A DNA stretch of 64,000 nt from Myxococcales bacterium. GTDB lineage: Bacteria > Myxococcota > Myxococcia > Myxococcales > Myxococcaceae. A model generated the notes under the pieces. That model was given only the letters and a program-made list of their open reading frames with translations, was not told the DNA's origin and searched no databases. The stretch is from contig JAUXRI010000224.1 in NCBI GenBank assembly GCA_030681895.1, positions 22,772 through 86,771 of the forward strand, read 5' to 3'. Numbering within the stretch: the stretch's first letter is position 1; the number at the start of each line of letters is the position of its first letter. A program made the position numbers and the translations under genes. Shown piece by piece: positions 1 to 8,551 of this stretch.

Positions 1-40
1 GGACTGCAACTGAGACCGCTCCGAGGACCAGGCGAATCAA
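1..40 (-). CDS. possible 5' end of a gene running off the left edge
   Basis: Reading leftward from a TTG at 40, the first 13 codons give a hydrophobic stretch (IRLVLGAVSVAV) resembling the start of a signal peptide, with an AGG about 8 bases upstream. It would start about 40 bases after the pilA stop. Only 40 bases are visible, so reality, product and start codon are all uncertain. In myxobacteria other pilus genes often follow pilA, but nothing here identifies one. Confidence 0.2.
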   Translation of the reverse strand, partial: MIRLVLGAVSVAV

Positions 41-82
41 GTCAGGACCTGAGATGGTAACGACTCGCGCCGGGCACGCGCA

Positions 83-790
83 TCAGTCGGAGCAGACGTC
101 GTCGTTGACGATCGCGGGCGTTCCTGAGGTGTAGGCGTTCATCAGGACGACCGTCATGATGGTCGAGCAACCGACGACAGCGCCGCCCGTCTCGATGGTC
201 TGCGAGGAGATCCACCACTCGTCGGCACGAGCGTCGTTGTCGATGTTCGACTTTGCGCGGGCCGCGAAGTCGCAGCTGGGGCACGCAGCGCCGTTGACGC
301 CAGCCATGGTCGCGACGAGGGCCGCGTTGGTGCTTTCCGTCACGAACGTCGCCGTGCCGGTCGTCGCGATGGCGTCGATGGTCGCGTCGAGGAAGTTCGT
401 GCCGTGGCGGACCGAGTCGATGCCGACGCCGCAGTCACCGTTCATGCCTGCGATGACAGCAGCAGCGCGCGACTGGGTGTTGGCAAGCGCGCAGCGGGCG
501 TTCGTGCCTGCAGCGATGGTCGCCGCCGTGGCGCCGAGATCGTAGAAGTAGCGATTGCCGCGCTCAGGCGAGAAGCCGATGGCGCCGATGTCGGACCAGT
601 AACCCTGATTGATGGGGAAGTTGGCTTTCTGCGCAGAGAAGATCGCCTTGAGCTGCGAGTTCGCTTCAGCCTGTTTGCCCTTCGCCTGGAACTTGATGAA
701 GTTCGGAATGGCGATGGCGGCGAGAATTCCGATGATCGCGACGACGATCATGAGTTCGATCAGCGTGAAGCCCTTTTTCTTTGTGGTCAT
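83..790 (-). CDS. pilA: type IVa major pilin PilA
   Basis: Precursor of the major structural pilin of type IV pili, used for adhesion and S-motility in myxobacteria. The ATG at 790 gives a 235-residue protein beginning with a short Lys-rich leader (MTTKKKG), then the classical prepilin peptidase site G7/F8. The 25-residue hydrophobic helix follows (FTLIELMIVVAIIGILAAIA), with Glu at mature position 5. GGAG lies 7 bases before this ATG. The open frame runs 64 codons further upstream without any such signal, so that start is rejected. The globular part carries six cysteines (100, 120, 170, 173, 208, 233), enough for three disulfides. It lies downstream of the pilBTCSR block but is separated from pilR by a divergent gene. 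PilR with sigma-54 is the expected activator; I found no clean -24/-12 element. Confidence 0.95.
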   Translation of the reverse strand: MTTKKKGFTLIELMIVVAIIGILAAIAIPNFIKFQAKGKQAEANSQLKAIFSAQKANFPINQGYWSDIGAIGFSPERGNRYFYDLGATAATIAAGTNARCALANTQSRAAAVIAGMNGDCGVGIDSVRHGTNFLDATIDAIATTGTATFVTESTNAALVATMAGVNGAACPSCDFAARAKSNIDNDARADEWWISSQTIETGGAVVGCSTIMTVVLMNAYTSGTPAIVNDDVCSD

Positions 791-940
791 GCGGTCTCCG
801 AACGAGGTGGACGATTGAGTTCGCCGAACGGACTCGATGCACGAACGGCGCCATGAGGCGCAAGACGCCTCTCCCTCAGGGTACCTCAAGGAAACCGACC
901 TGCCCAGTTTCTGACAAAGCGCCCAAGCCCGGCACTCGGG

Positions 941-957
941 CTGACGAATATTGTCAG
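941..957. promoter_or_regulatory. near-palindrome in the pilA divergent promoter region
   Basis: The pilA-1013 intergenic region (791-1012) contains CTGAC-GAATATT-GTCAG at 941-957, a 5-bp inverted repeat around an AT-rich centre. A second CTGACA occurs at 911-916, inverted relative to the TGTCAG at 952-957. TGTC elements have been described in PilR-binding sites of other bacteria, so these may be operator half-sites for pilA or the divergent gene. That is inference from position and symmetry only. Confidence 0.3.
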
Positions 958-1012
958 TCGACACCCCCAGATTCTCTGGCACCGTGCACGACGGTTTTCG
1001 CCTGGAGGTCGC

Positions 1013-4000
1013 GTGCGTCGAGCCTGGTTCCTTCCCCTGTTGCTGTTGTCCGGCTTCTGCGGGCTCGCGTACGAATTGCTGTGGGTGCGGTTGCTGACGT
1101 TGAGCCTCGGGGCCACGACGGCTTCGTTCTCGATCGTGCTGGCCGTCTTCTTCGGAGGCCTGGCGTTGGGCTCGCGATGGGCGGGCAAGCGCAGCGTCGG
1201 CGCGAAGCGGCCGCTCGCGACCTACGCGGCCCTCGAGGCGCTGACAGGTGTGCTCGGCGTGGCGCTCTACCCCGTCCTCAAGAACCTGGGCGGCTTCGTC
1301 GCCGCCATCGACCCGGGGACGAGCTCAGCTGGGATGGTCCTCCGCGTCGTCGTGTCGGCGGTCCTGCTCCTTCCTCCGACCTTTCTGATGGGAGCCACCC
1401 TGCCCTTCATCTCGGTCGGCACCATCGAACGAGATGACGCGACGGGCCCCGGCACCGCCCTCATCTACGGCCTGAACACGCTCGGCGCCTGCCTCGGAGC
1501 GTTCTGCGTCACCTTCATCCTGCTCCCTCGACTTGGCGTCTTCGCCTCGACGATGATCACCGCGTTGACGAATCTGACGGTGGCGGCGATCGCCTTCGCC
1601 CTCAGCCGCCGGGTCGACGGTGATGGCGCAGCGGCGTCGGCTCCCGAGACGCCCGAGCCGACACCTGACCAGCGAAGACGCCTCGCGGTGATCCTCGCAG
1701 CTGGCCTTGGCGGCCTGGTCGCGACCGGCGCACAGGTCGTCTGGGCACGGCTCTTCACGATCTCTCTGAGGGGAACGTCGTACGGCGTCGGCTCGGTGCT
1801 GGTGGTCGTCCTCGTCGGTATCGCGCTTGGCAGCCTCATCGCCTCGGGCGTGAGCCGCCGCGTGAAGCACAGCGCCTCGGCTGCCGTGGTCTTCCAGTTA
1901 CTGCTCTTGATCGGCCTTGCGGTCTTCGCAGCCACGACTCCGATGATGAACTGGGTCGTCGGAACGCTCGGCAACACGGGCCTCGTCGGAACCGGCCGAC
2001 ACCTGGCCGAGCTGGTCGCGGTCCTGATGTTCCTCGGGCTTCCGACGGTGGCTGCCGGTGCAATTCTGCCCTCGCTGGTCGCGGTCGCCGAGGGCTCGGC
2101 GAGGAACGCAGGAAAGACGCTCGCAGAGCTCTACTCGGCCAACACCCTCGGCTGCATCATCGGCTCGCTCGGCACCGGGTTCTTTCTGCTCCCCGGCATC
2201 GGCTCTTCGGCAACCCTCTACCTCGTGTTCCTCGTGCAAGCCGCGACGACGGTGATCTTCGCGGTGGCCACATGCGCCGATCGACGGCTCGTGACGGTGG
2301 GGGCCACGATCGTCGCGCTGGCGGCGGCGGCGCTCTTCCCTCAATCAGACCCGCGCCTGCTGTCACCACGGGCGAACTCGTCGGACTATTTCTCGTTCAT
2401 GGCGGCACAGCGCCAGTCGCTCTCGAGCATCACGAGCTACTACGAGGGCGACGTCGCGACCGTGGCGGTCACCGCGTCTTCCGAACTCAAGGGGCTCTCG
2501 CTCAACGGGCTCGGTCAGGGTTCACGAGCCACCGTCGCCCCCTACGTCGCGCACGAGTCCGTGCTGGTCGGCACGACCCCCTGGCTCCACGCGAAGAACC
2601 AGCGACGAGGTCTCGTCATCGGGCTCGGCGCGGGCGGAACCGTCGACGTGCTGCTGAAGCTCGGGGTCGAGCAGCTCGAGGTCGCTGAGCTGGAGCTCGG
2701 CGTCGTCGACGCGGTCGGCGAAATCTGGGGCGACGAGTCTCCCCTGAAGAGTCCGCGCGTCACCTTGATCAACAACGACGCCCGGCACCACCTGCTCACC
2801 TCGAGCCGCCGCGTCCCCGATGGGTACGATCTCATCACCTCGATGCCTGCACACCCCTGGGTCGCGGCGCCGTTGTTCACTCGCGAGTTCTTCGAACTGG
2901 CCCGCGCGAACCTCGCCGAAGGCGGCGTGTTCTCCACCTGGTTTGGCCCCGCCGAGATGCCCGATGCGTCAATCGAGGGGCTCTTCGGAGCGTTCACCGC
3001 CGTCTTCCCCTACACCCTGGTGTACTGGGTCCCTGAAGCGGGCGCGTTCTATGTGGTGGGCGGGAAGCAGCCGCTGACCTTCGACGTCGGCAAGGCAGAA
3101 TCGCTGATGCATCACCCCGTCATGGCGGGCCGCCCTCGCGACCAGACCCGAGCGCTCTTCATGGCCAGCCGGGTGACAGGGCTCTCGACGCCAGAGCGGC
3201 CCGCGACGGCGAGGCTGATCAGCACGGACGACAACGGCCTCATCGAGTTCGGAGCGCAGCGGCCACGGACGACGGGCGTGCTCGCGTCGTTGACGTATCT
3301 GCCAGTGCGAGCGCTGCCCGCGTCGATGTTCGTGAACACCCCGAATCCGACGGCCTTCGCGCTCGAGGTCCTCGAGAACGGGCTCTCGTCGCGCGGCGGG
3401 TGGTTGCCCTTCACGGGCGCTGATGCTGCCGCGACGCTCCGGGCCGTCTCGGCGATCGACGAGGCCTCTCCGCTCAGCGCCTACGCGTCGTTCCGAAAGG
3501 CCTTCTCCCAGCCGGGCCAGCGGACCGAGGCCATCAAGCTGGCAGGTGCGATCACCGACCCCCTCCTCGCGGCACGGGCCCGCGGCATCATCGCGTCGAC
3601 CGAGCCCGACAGGAACGCGCGCATCGCGGGGCTCACGCCGCTTGGCGGAAGCCCTGATGTCCGGGCGCTGCTGCTCTCGCTCGACCAGCCCGACGACGGC
3701 AGCACGCTCGCGGCACCTGGCCTGGACGACGATGCCATCGGGTGGTTGTTCGTCGCGCCCGAGGCCCTGCAGGCCCTCGACGGCGAAGCCCGGGCCCGCG
3801 TCACCAGGGCACTCGCCGAGCGCATCGCGGCCTTCGAGAGCCCCGTGCTCGCGAAGAAGGCCCAGCAACTCTTCGCCGCCGCAGGGTGGTCCGAGAGCGC
3901 CTCGTGGGCTGCCTCGCTGATCCTCGACATGGAGCGCTTCGCGAGCGGTGTGCTCGTCCGACGCGCCCTCGAGGCGGGAACGAAGGAACGCTACGCCGAC

Positions 4001-4240
4001 GCCGTTCGGTTGCTCCTCGAGGCCTCACGGTATTCGCCGCTCCGCACCCCTCAGGTTCGAGCGCTGCTGCAGGCGGCGCTTCGCCTCGATGACGCGACAG
4101 CGATCAAAGCGGCGCGCGACATGCTGCTGATGCGCGGGCTCGAGAAGGTGTCGATCGACGGGCTCGAGGCGAACTTGCGGGCCGCGAACGCCAAAGAGGC
4201 CGCGAACGTGAAAGAGGCCGCGACCCCGGCAGCGCCGTAG
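1013..4240 (+). CDS. polytopic membrane protein with spermidine-synthase-like domain
   Basis: A 1075-residue protein of unknown substrate. Residues 1 to about 460 are strongly hydrophobic, with roughly a dozen transmembrane helices in two halves (around 1-200 and 215-460), as in the fused transporter/spermidine synthase family. Residues about 500-720 follow the SpeE Rossmann pattern: a glycine-rich loop (VIGLGAGGTVDVL), an acidic strand end (AELELGV), NDARHHL, and a helix starting FTREFF. The usual catalytic DxxDP is replaced by SMPAHP near 609-615, so true aminopropyltransferase activity is doubtful. About 330 further helical residues follow, ending in an Ala-rich tail. GTG start with GGAGG at 1004-1008. 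It is divergent from pilA and converges with pilR with a 2-base gap, so it splits the pil cluster. A role in pilus function is possible but unproven. Confidence 0.8.
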   Translation: MRRAWFLPLLLLSGFCGLAYELLWVRLLTLSLGATTASFSIVLAVFFGGLALGSRWAGKRSVGAKRPLATYAALEALTGVLGVALYPVLKNLGGFVAAIDPGTSSAGMVLRVVVSAVLLLPPTFLMGATLPFISVGTIERDDATGPGTALIYGLNTLGACLGAFCVTFILLPRLGVFASTMITALTNLTVAAIAFALSRRVDGDGAAASAPETPEPTPDQRRRLAVILAAGLGGLVATGAQVVWARLFTISLRGTSYGVGSVLVVVLVGIALGSLIASGVSRRVKHSASAAVVFQLLLLIGLAVFAATTPMMNWVVGTLGNTGLVGTGRHLAELVAVLMFLGLPTVAAGAILPSLVAVAEGSARNAGKTLAELYSANTLGCIIGSLGTGFFLLPGIGSSATLYLVFLVQAATTVIFAVATCADRRLVTVGATIVALAAAALFPQSDPRLLSPRANSSDYFSFMAAQRQSLSSITSYYEGDVATVAVTASSELKGLSLNGLGQGSRATVAPYVAHESVLVGTTPWLHAKNQRRGLVIGLGAGGTVDVLLKLGVEQLEVAELELGVVDAVGEIWGDESPLKSPRVTLINNDARHHLLTSSRRVPDGYDLITSMPAHPWVAAPLFTREFFELARANLAEGGVFSTWFGPAEMPDASIEGLFGAFTAVFPYTLVYWVPEAGAFYVVGGKQPLTFDVGKAESLMHHPVMAGRPRDQTRALFMASRVTGLSTPERPATARLISTDDNGLIEFGAQRPRTTGVLASLTYLPVRALPASMFVNTPNPTAFALEVLENGLSSRGGWLPFTGADAAATLRAVSAIDEASPLSAYASFRKAFSQPGQRTEAIKLAGAITDPLLAARARGIIASTEPDRNARIAGLTPLGGSPDVRALLLSLDQPDDGSTLAAPGLDDDAIGWLFVAPEALQALDGEARARVTRALAERIAAFESPVLAKKAQQLFAAAGWSESASWAASLILDMERFASGVLVRRALEAGTKERYADAVRLLLEASRYSPLRTPQVRALLQAALRLDDATAIKAARDMLLMRGLEKVSIDGLEANLRAANAKEAANVKEAATPAAP

Positions 4241-4242
4241 CC

Positions 4243-5607
4243 TCACGCATCGTCTGGCGGCATGCCGTGCTTGGCCAGGCGGTAGCGGAATGATCGAAAC
4301 GACAACCCCAACAGCTCGGCTGCCTTCGTCTTGGCCCCGCCTGATCGCCGCAGGGCCTCGTGCAGGTACCGTCGTTCGAGCGTGTCGAGGTGCAGCTCGA
4401 GCGAGAACCCCGGCGCGAGCAACACCTCGGGGCCGCCGTCGAGCTCCCCCTGGGCCCCACGCACCAGCGGCGGGAGCGACGAGGTGCCGAGCTCATCGGA
4501 GTCACTCAGCGTGGCCGCACGTTCGATGACGTTCTGCATCTGACGGACGTTGCCCGGGAAGGCGTAGTCCTGGAGGACGGCGATGGCGTCGGGCGTGAAG
4601 TGCAACCCGGGGCGGCCGAGCTCGTTGGCGACGCGTTCGAGGAAGAAATCGGCCAGCTGGGGAATGTCCTCGCGCCGCCGTCGCAGGGGCGGCACGTCGA
4701 CCACGATGACGTTCAAGCGGAACCAGAGATCTTCCCGGAAGCGGCCGGCCTTCACCTCTTCTTCGAGCCTCCGATTCGTCGCGGCGAGAATCCGTGCCTC
4801 GAAGGGCACCTCGCGGCTGCTGCCGACAGGTTTGACCTTCCGCTCCTGGAGGACGCGCAGCAACTTCACCTGCGTCCCCAGCGGCAGTTCTCCGACTTCG
4901 TCGAGCAACACCGTGCCCTCACCGGCCGCGGCGAGAATGCCCTGCCGGTCGGACGACGCGCCGGTGAACGCGCCCTTCACGTGGCCGAAGAGCTCGCTCT
5001 CGAGCACCCCTTCGGCGAGCGCGCCACAGTTGACCGGAACGAAGGGCTGGCTCGCGCGCGGGCTCTCGAGGTGAATGGCGCGCGCGACGACCTCTTTGCC
5101 GGTGCCACTCTCGCCAGCGATCAGGACCGTCGCGCGCGTGGGCGCCACCTTCTGCACGACCGACCACACCTGCTGCATCGCCGGACTCTGGCCGACGAAG
5201 ACGCCTGAGCCCGAGGTGCGCAGTCGCTTGTTCTCGACCCGAAGACCGCGCTTTTCGATCGCGCGCTCGACGAGGATCATCAGCTCGTCGTTGTCGAAGG
5301 GCTTGGTGACGTAGTCATAGGCCCCCTGGCGCATCGCCTCGACCGCCGATGCAGGCGTGCCGTAGGCCGTCACCACGATCACCTCGGGAGGCATCGTCAG
5401 CGCCCGCGCCGCCTTCACGACGTCGAGGCCCGACTGCTTCCCGAGCCGGAAGTCGGTAATGACGAGATCTGGCACCGCCGCGGCCAGCGCCTTCGTGGCG
5501 AGCTCGAGCGACCCCACGGTGCGAACCCGGTGACCATGTTTCGACAGCAGCACCTCGAGGAACTCGAGGATGGACGGCTCGTCGTCGACGACCAGAATGT
5601 CAGGCAT
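4243..5607 (-). CDS. pilR: sigma-54-dependent response regulator PilR
   Basis: NtrC-type activator (454 residues) expected to switch on pilA transcription when phosphorylated by PilS. The receiver domain (about 1-120) has acidic residues D8/D9, phospho-acceptor D52, T80 and K102. The AAA+ domain has Walker A GESGTGKE (165-172), the sigma-54 contact loop GAFTGA (212-217), Walker B ending in D236-E237, and an arginine-rich end of the module. The C-terminus (about 420-445) is a Fis-type helix-turn-helix. The ATG at 5607 overlaps the end of pilS by 8 bases, indicating translational coupling. All key residues are intact. A general NtrC-family regulator is the alternative, but the position next to pilS and the pil genes decides the name. 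Confidence 0.93.
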   Translation of the reverse strand: MPDILVVDDEPSILEFLEVLLSKHGHRVRTVGSLELATKALAAAVPDLVITDFRLGKQSGLDVVKAARALTMPPEVIVVTAYGTPASAVEAMRQGAYDYVTKPFDNDELMILVERAIEKRGLRVENKRLRTSGSGVFVGQSPAMQQVWSVVQKVAPTRATVLIAGESGTGKEVVARAIHLESPRASQPFVPVNCGALAEGVLESELFGHVKGAFTGASSDRQGILAAAGEGTVLLDEVGELPLGTQVKLLRVLQERKVKPVGSSREVPFEARILAATNRRLEEEVKAGRFREDLWFRLNVIVVDVPPLRRRREDIPQLADFFLERVANELGRPGLHFTPDAIAVLQDYAFPGNVRQMQNVIERAATLSDSDELGTSSLPPLVRGAQGELDGGPEVLLAPGFSLELHLDTLERRYLHEALRRSGGAKTKAAELLGLSFRSFRYRLAKHGMPPDDA

Positions 5608-7228
5608 GAGCGCCCCTCTCGGCAGGTGACTCCGCCGACGACTGCATGGCGAAGCGAAACGTGGTGCCCTTCGCCGGGCTCGACTCGACGCTCAGCCGCG
5701 CGCCATGTGCGTGCGCGATGGACTGGGCAGTCGACAGGCCCAGGCCGGTGCCGTCTGGCTCGCGGCTGTAGAAGGGCTCGAAGAGGTGGGGCAGCTCGTC
5801 GGGCCGGACCGAGCCAGCGCTGTCCCACACCTCGAACAGCGTCGTTGCCGGAAGCCCGAGCACGCTCACGCGGACGCGCCCCTTGGGCCCCGCGGCGCGG
5901 AAGGCGTTGCGCAACAGGTTGATGAGGACCTGCTTGACCTGCGCCGCGTCGAGCGACTCTTCGCGAAACGCGAGGTGCTCTTCGATGGCGATGCCCCGTG
6001 CCGCGGGGTCTGCGCGCAGCACCTCGATGGTCTCCGAGACGAGCGTGTCGAGACGAACCTTCGTTCGCTGCGGCGCCTTCGGCCGGGCCAGCTCGAGGTA
6101 GTGGTCGACCAGATAGGCGAGGCGATCGGCCTCTCGAACGATGATGCGACTCAAGCGTTGTTGCGGCGAGCCCTCGACGGCGTCTCCCAGGAGCATCTGC
6201 GCCGAGCCTCGCATCGAGGCCAGCGGGTTTCGGACCTCGTGGGCGAGCGTCGCCGAGACCTTCCCGAGCTCGGCCAGCTCGTCGAGCCGGGCCATCTCGT
6301 CTTCTTTGCGGCGAACGTCCGTCAGGTCCTGGAAGACGATCAGCACGGTGTCCGCGTCGAGGGTGCTCGTCGACACGCCGAGAATGCGGTCGCCGCGGGC
6401 CGTGGCCGAGATGAGCTCCCAGCGCCGCCCGACCACGACGGACAAGACGCCGGGAAACACCTCCTCGACTGGAGGAAAGGCCCCCTCTTCGAGACCGAGG
6501 ATGGAGAGGCCCGCGGGGTTGACGTACCGGATTCGACCAGGCGCCACCTCGGCAACCGCGAGCCCCGATGGAATCGCCGTGACGATGCGGTCTCTGAGCT
6601 CCTTGGTGCGCGCGAGGTCTTCTTCGCTCTCGACCAGCCGACCTCGAGTACGAATGAGCTGCTGCGCGACATACCCGCTGAGGGCGGCCACCAGAAACTG
6701 CGCGAGCACCTGGGTGACGATCTCGACCAACGGCCGGGCAGCGCCCTGGTTGACGATGGCGCCCCAGACCGTCACGCCAACCGACGACAAGGCCGCGACG
6801 GTCGCACCACCGAGCGCGCCTCGCATGCCCAGCACGACCGCTCCGCCGATGATGGCCAGCAGGTAGGTGAACCAGAACGGCGAGTCTCGCCCGTCGGTCA
6901 GCAGGACGATGGAGGTCGCGAACGCGACGGCCCCGAGCACCTGCGCCCAGGCAAGCCAGACCCGCGCCGGCCCACGCCTCAAGAGGAGCGCCGAGACCAG
7001 CGTCAGCAGGTAGTCCAGAGCGACGACGCCGAACCACCCCACGTCAGCGGCCGAGACACTCTCGACTGGCCGCCGCGCGCCCATCTGCACGCCCGCCAGA
7101 ACGAGAATCAGCGTGGTGGCGATGGTTCGAAAGAAGACCAGCGCCGTCAACCGCCGGCTGAGGTCGTCACCGCCGCTGCTGTCTGGTTTCTGACTGGCGG
7201 TGGGCTCGCCGACGCTACTTGATGGCAC
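5600..7228 (-). CDS. pilS: sensor histidine kinase PilS
   Basis: Membrane sensor kinase (542 residues), partner of PilR. Residues about 25-195 form several transmembrane helices, followed by a PAS-like segment (about 210-300). The HisKA H-box has H330 (LAHEVRNPLASM). The ATPase domain has an N-box (NLLRNAF, N437/N441), an F-box (LFEPF) and a G2 loop GTGLGLS (493-499). The G1 motif reads DSAGS at 469-473 instead of DxGxG, so two usual glycines are changed. The frame overlaps the end of pilC by 14 bases, so the exact start is uncertain; a start a few codons later is possible. The topology matches PilS proteins, which sense pilin in the inner membrane of other bacteria. Confidence 0.92.
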   Translation of the reverse strand: MPSSSVGEPTASQKPDSSGGDDLSRRLTALVFFRTIATTLILVLAGVQMGARRPVESVSAADVGWFGVVALDYLLTLVSALLLRRGPARVWLAWAQVLGAVAFATSIVLLTDGRDSPFWFTYLLAIIGGAVVLGMRGALGGATVAALSSVGVTVWGAIVNQGAARPLVEIVTQVLAQFLVAALSGYVAQQLIRTRGRLVESEEDLARTKELRDRIVTAIPSGLAVAEVAPGRIRYVNPAGLSILGLEEGAFPPVEEVFPGVLSVVVGRRWELISATARGDRILGVSTSTLDADTVLIVFQDLTDVRRKEDEMARLDELAELGKVSATLAHEVRNPLASMRGSAQMLLGDAVEGSPQQRLSRIIVREADRLAYLVDHYLELARPKAPQRTKVRLDTLVSETIEVLRADPAARGIAIEEHLAFREESLDAAQVKQVLINLLRNAFRAAGPKGRVRVSVLGLPATTLFEVWDSAGSVRPDELPHLFEPFYSREPDGTGLGLSTAQSIAHAHGARLSVESSPAKGTTFRFAMQSSAESPAERGAHA

Positions 7229-8480
7229 TGGCGATGGTGAAGATCGGCAGGTACATCGCGATGAGGAAGCCGCCGACCACGCCGCCGAGGAAGACCATCA
7301 TCAGCGGCTCGATCATCGCGGTGAGGCTGCCGACCGCCGTGTCGACCTCATCATCGTAAAAGTCGGCGATCTTGCTCAGCATCTGATCCATCGCGCCCGT
7401 GGCCTCGCCGACGCCGATCATCTGCACGACCATCGGGGGGAAGACCTTGGTGTCGGAGAGCGGGCCGGCGATGTTCTTGCCTTCCGAGATCTTCGTTCGG
7501 ACGAAGAGAATCGCGTTTTCGATGGTGCGATTGCCGGCGGTCTTCGCGGTGACCTCGAGCGCGTCGAGAATGGGAACACCCGAGCTGATCATCGTGCCAA
7601 GCGTGCGGGTGAAGCGAGCGACCGCGACCTTGGTGAGCAACGAACCGACCAGCGGAAGCACCAGCACGACCTTGTCGAAGATCTGCCGGCCTCGGGGGTT
7701 GCGGTAGAAGGTGACGAAGAGGAACGCGAACGCAGCGCCGCCGGCGATCATGTAGATGAAGTACGCCTGCATGAACTTCGACAGGTCGACGACGAACTGG
7801 GTCGGTGCAGGGAGCGCGGACCCGAAGTCAGCGAACATCTTCTCGAAGACCGGGGTCACCTTGAGGAGGAGCAGCGCCGTCACGCCGATACCGACGGCGA
7901 GGACGATCAGCGGGTACGTCAGTGCTCCCTTGATCTTGCTCTTCAGCTTCTCGGCCTTCTCACGGTAGACGGCGAGCCGGTTCAGAATGGTGTCGAGAAT
8001 ACCGCCGACCTCACCGGCCGCGCAGAGCTGCACGAAGAGCTCGTCGAACACCTTCGGGTGATCTTTCAGCGCGTCGGAGAACGTCGAGCCGCCTTCGACG
8101 CGGGTCTTGATGGCGAAGATGACCTTCCGGAAGCTGGGATTGGGCGTCTGCGAACCCAGAATGTCGAGGCACTGCACGAGGGGCAGACCGGCGTCGATCA
8201 TCGTCGCGAACTGGCGCACGAAGATCAGCAGGTCCTTGCCGTTCACGCCTCCGGTGCCGGGGAGCGTGATGCCTGAGTCGAAGATCGTCTTCTTGCGGAC
8301 CTTGCTCGGCGTGAGGCCCAGGGACTTGAGGCGCGCGTCGACGGCGGCGGCGTCGTTCGCCTCCATCTCGCCCTTCTTCAACTCACCGGCCTTCGTCTTC
8401 GCTTCCCACAAGAAGATGGGGACTGACGACTTCTTGGCTTTGGGAGCGGCGGGTTGGGTTCGGGCAGTCGCTGCGGGCAT
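7215..8480 (-). CDS. pilC: type IV pilus inner-membrane platform protein PilC
   Basis: A 421-residue integral membrane protein of the GspF/PilC family. It forms the assembly platform on which the PilB and PilT ATPases act. It has the typical Ala/Lys-rich N-terminus, two T2SSF domains (about 85-210 and 290-410) each ending in hydrophobic helices, and the conserved ends VQMIGVGEATGAM and MIEPLMMVFLGGVVGGF. GGAGGA precedes the ATG at 8480 by 7 bases. It follows pilT after 71 bases and overlaps pilS, consistent with one pilBTCSR transcript. Length and motifs are normal for the family. Confidence 0.95.
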   Translation of the reverse strand: MPAATARTQPAAPKAKKSSVPIFLWEAKTKAGELKKGEMEANDAAAVDARLKSLGLTPSKVRKKTIFDSGITLPGTGGVNGKDLLIFVRQFATMIDAGLPLVQCLDILGSQTPNPSFRKVIFAIKTRVEGGSTFSDALKDHPKVFDELFVQLCAAGEVGGILDTILNRLAVYREKAEKLKSKIKGALTYPLIVLAVGIGVTALLLLKVTPVFEKMFADFGSALPAPTQFVVDLSKFMQAYFIYMIAGGAAFAFLFVTFYRNPRGRQIFDKVVLVLPLVGSLLTKVAVARFTRTLGTMISSGVPILDALEVTAKTAGNRTIENAILFVRTKISEGKNIAGPLSDTKVFPPMVVQMIGVGEATGAMDQMLSKIADFYDDEVDTAVGSLTAMIEPLMMVFLGGVVGGFLIAMYLPIFTIASAIK

Positions 8481-8551
8481 GGAACATCCTCCGGACGAAG
8501 CGCGATGCTAGCGCAACTGGGGGCACAACCAAGGAAGCGACTGGACTACCC

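Noticed and set aside
791..1012. Sigma-54 -24/-12 promoter for pilA
   Set aside because: TTGC and GG pairs occur, but none at the required spacing with TGGCAC-like sequence; GGAGAGGCGTCTTGC (minus strand, 860-874) is off by one base, so I report only the palindrome.
7200..8276. 358-residue frame antisense to pilC
   Set aside because: Asp/Glu/His/Arg-rich antisense shadow of a well-supported gene.
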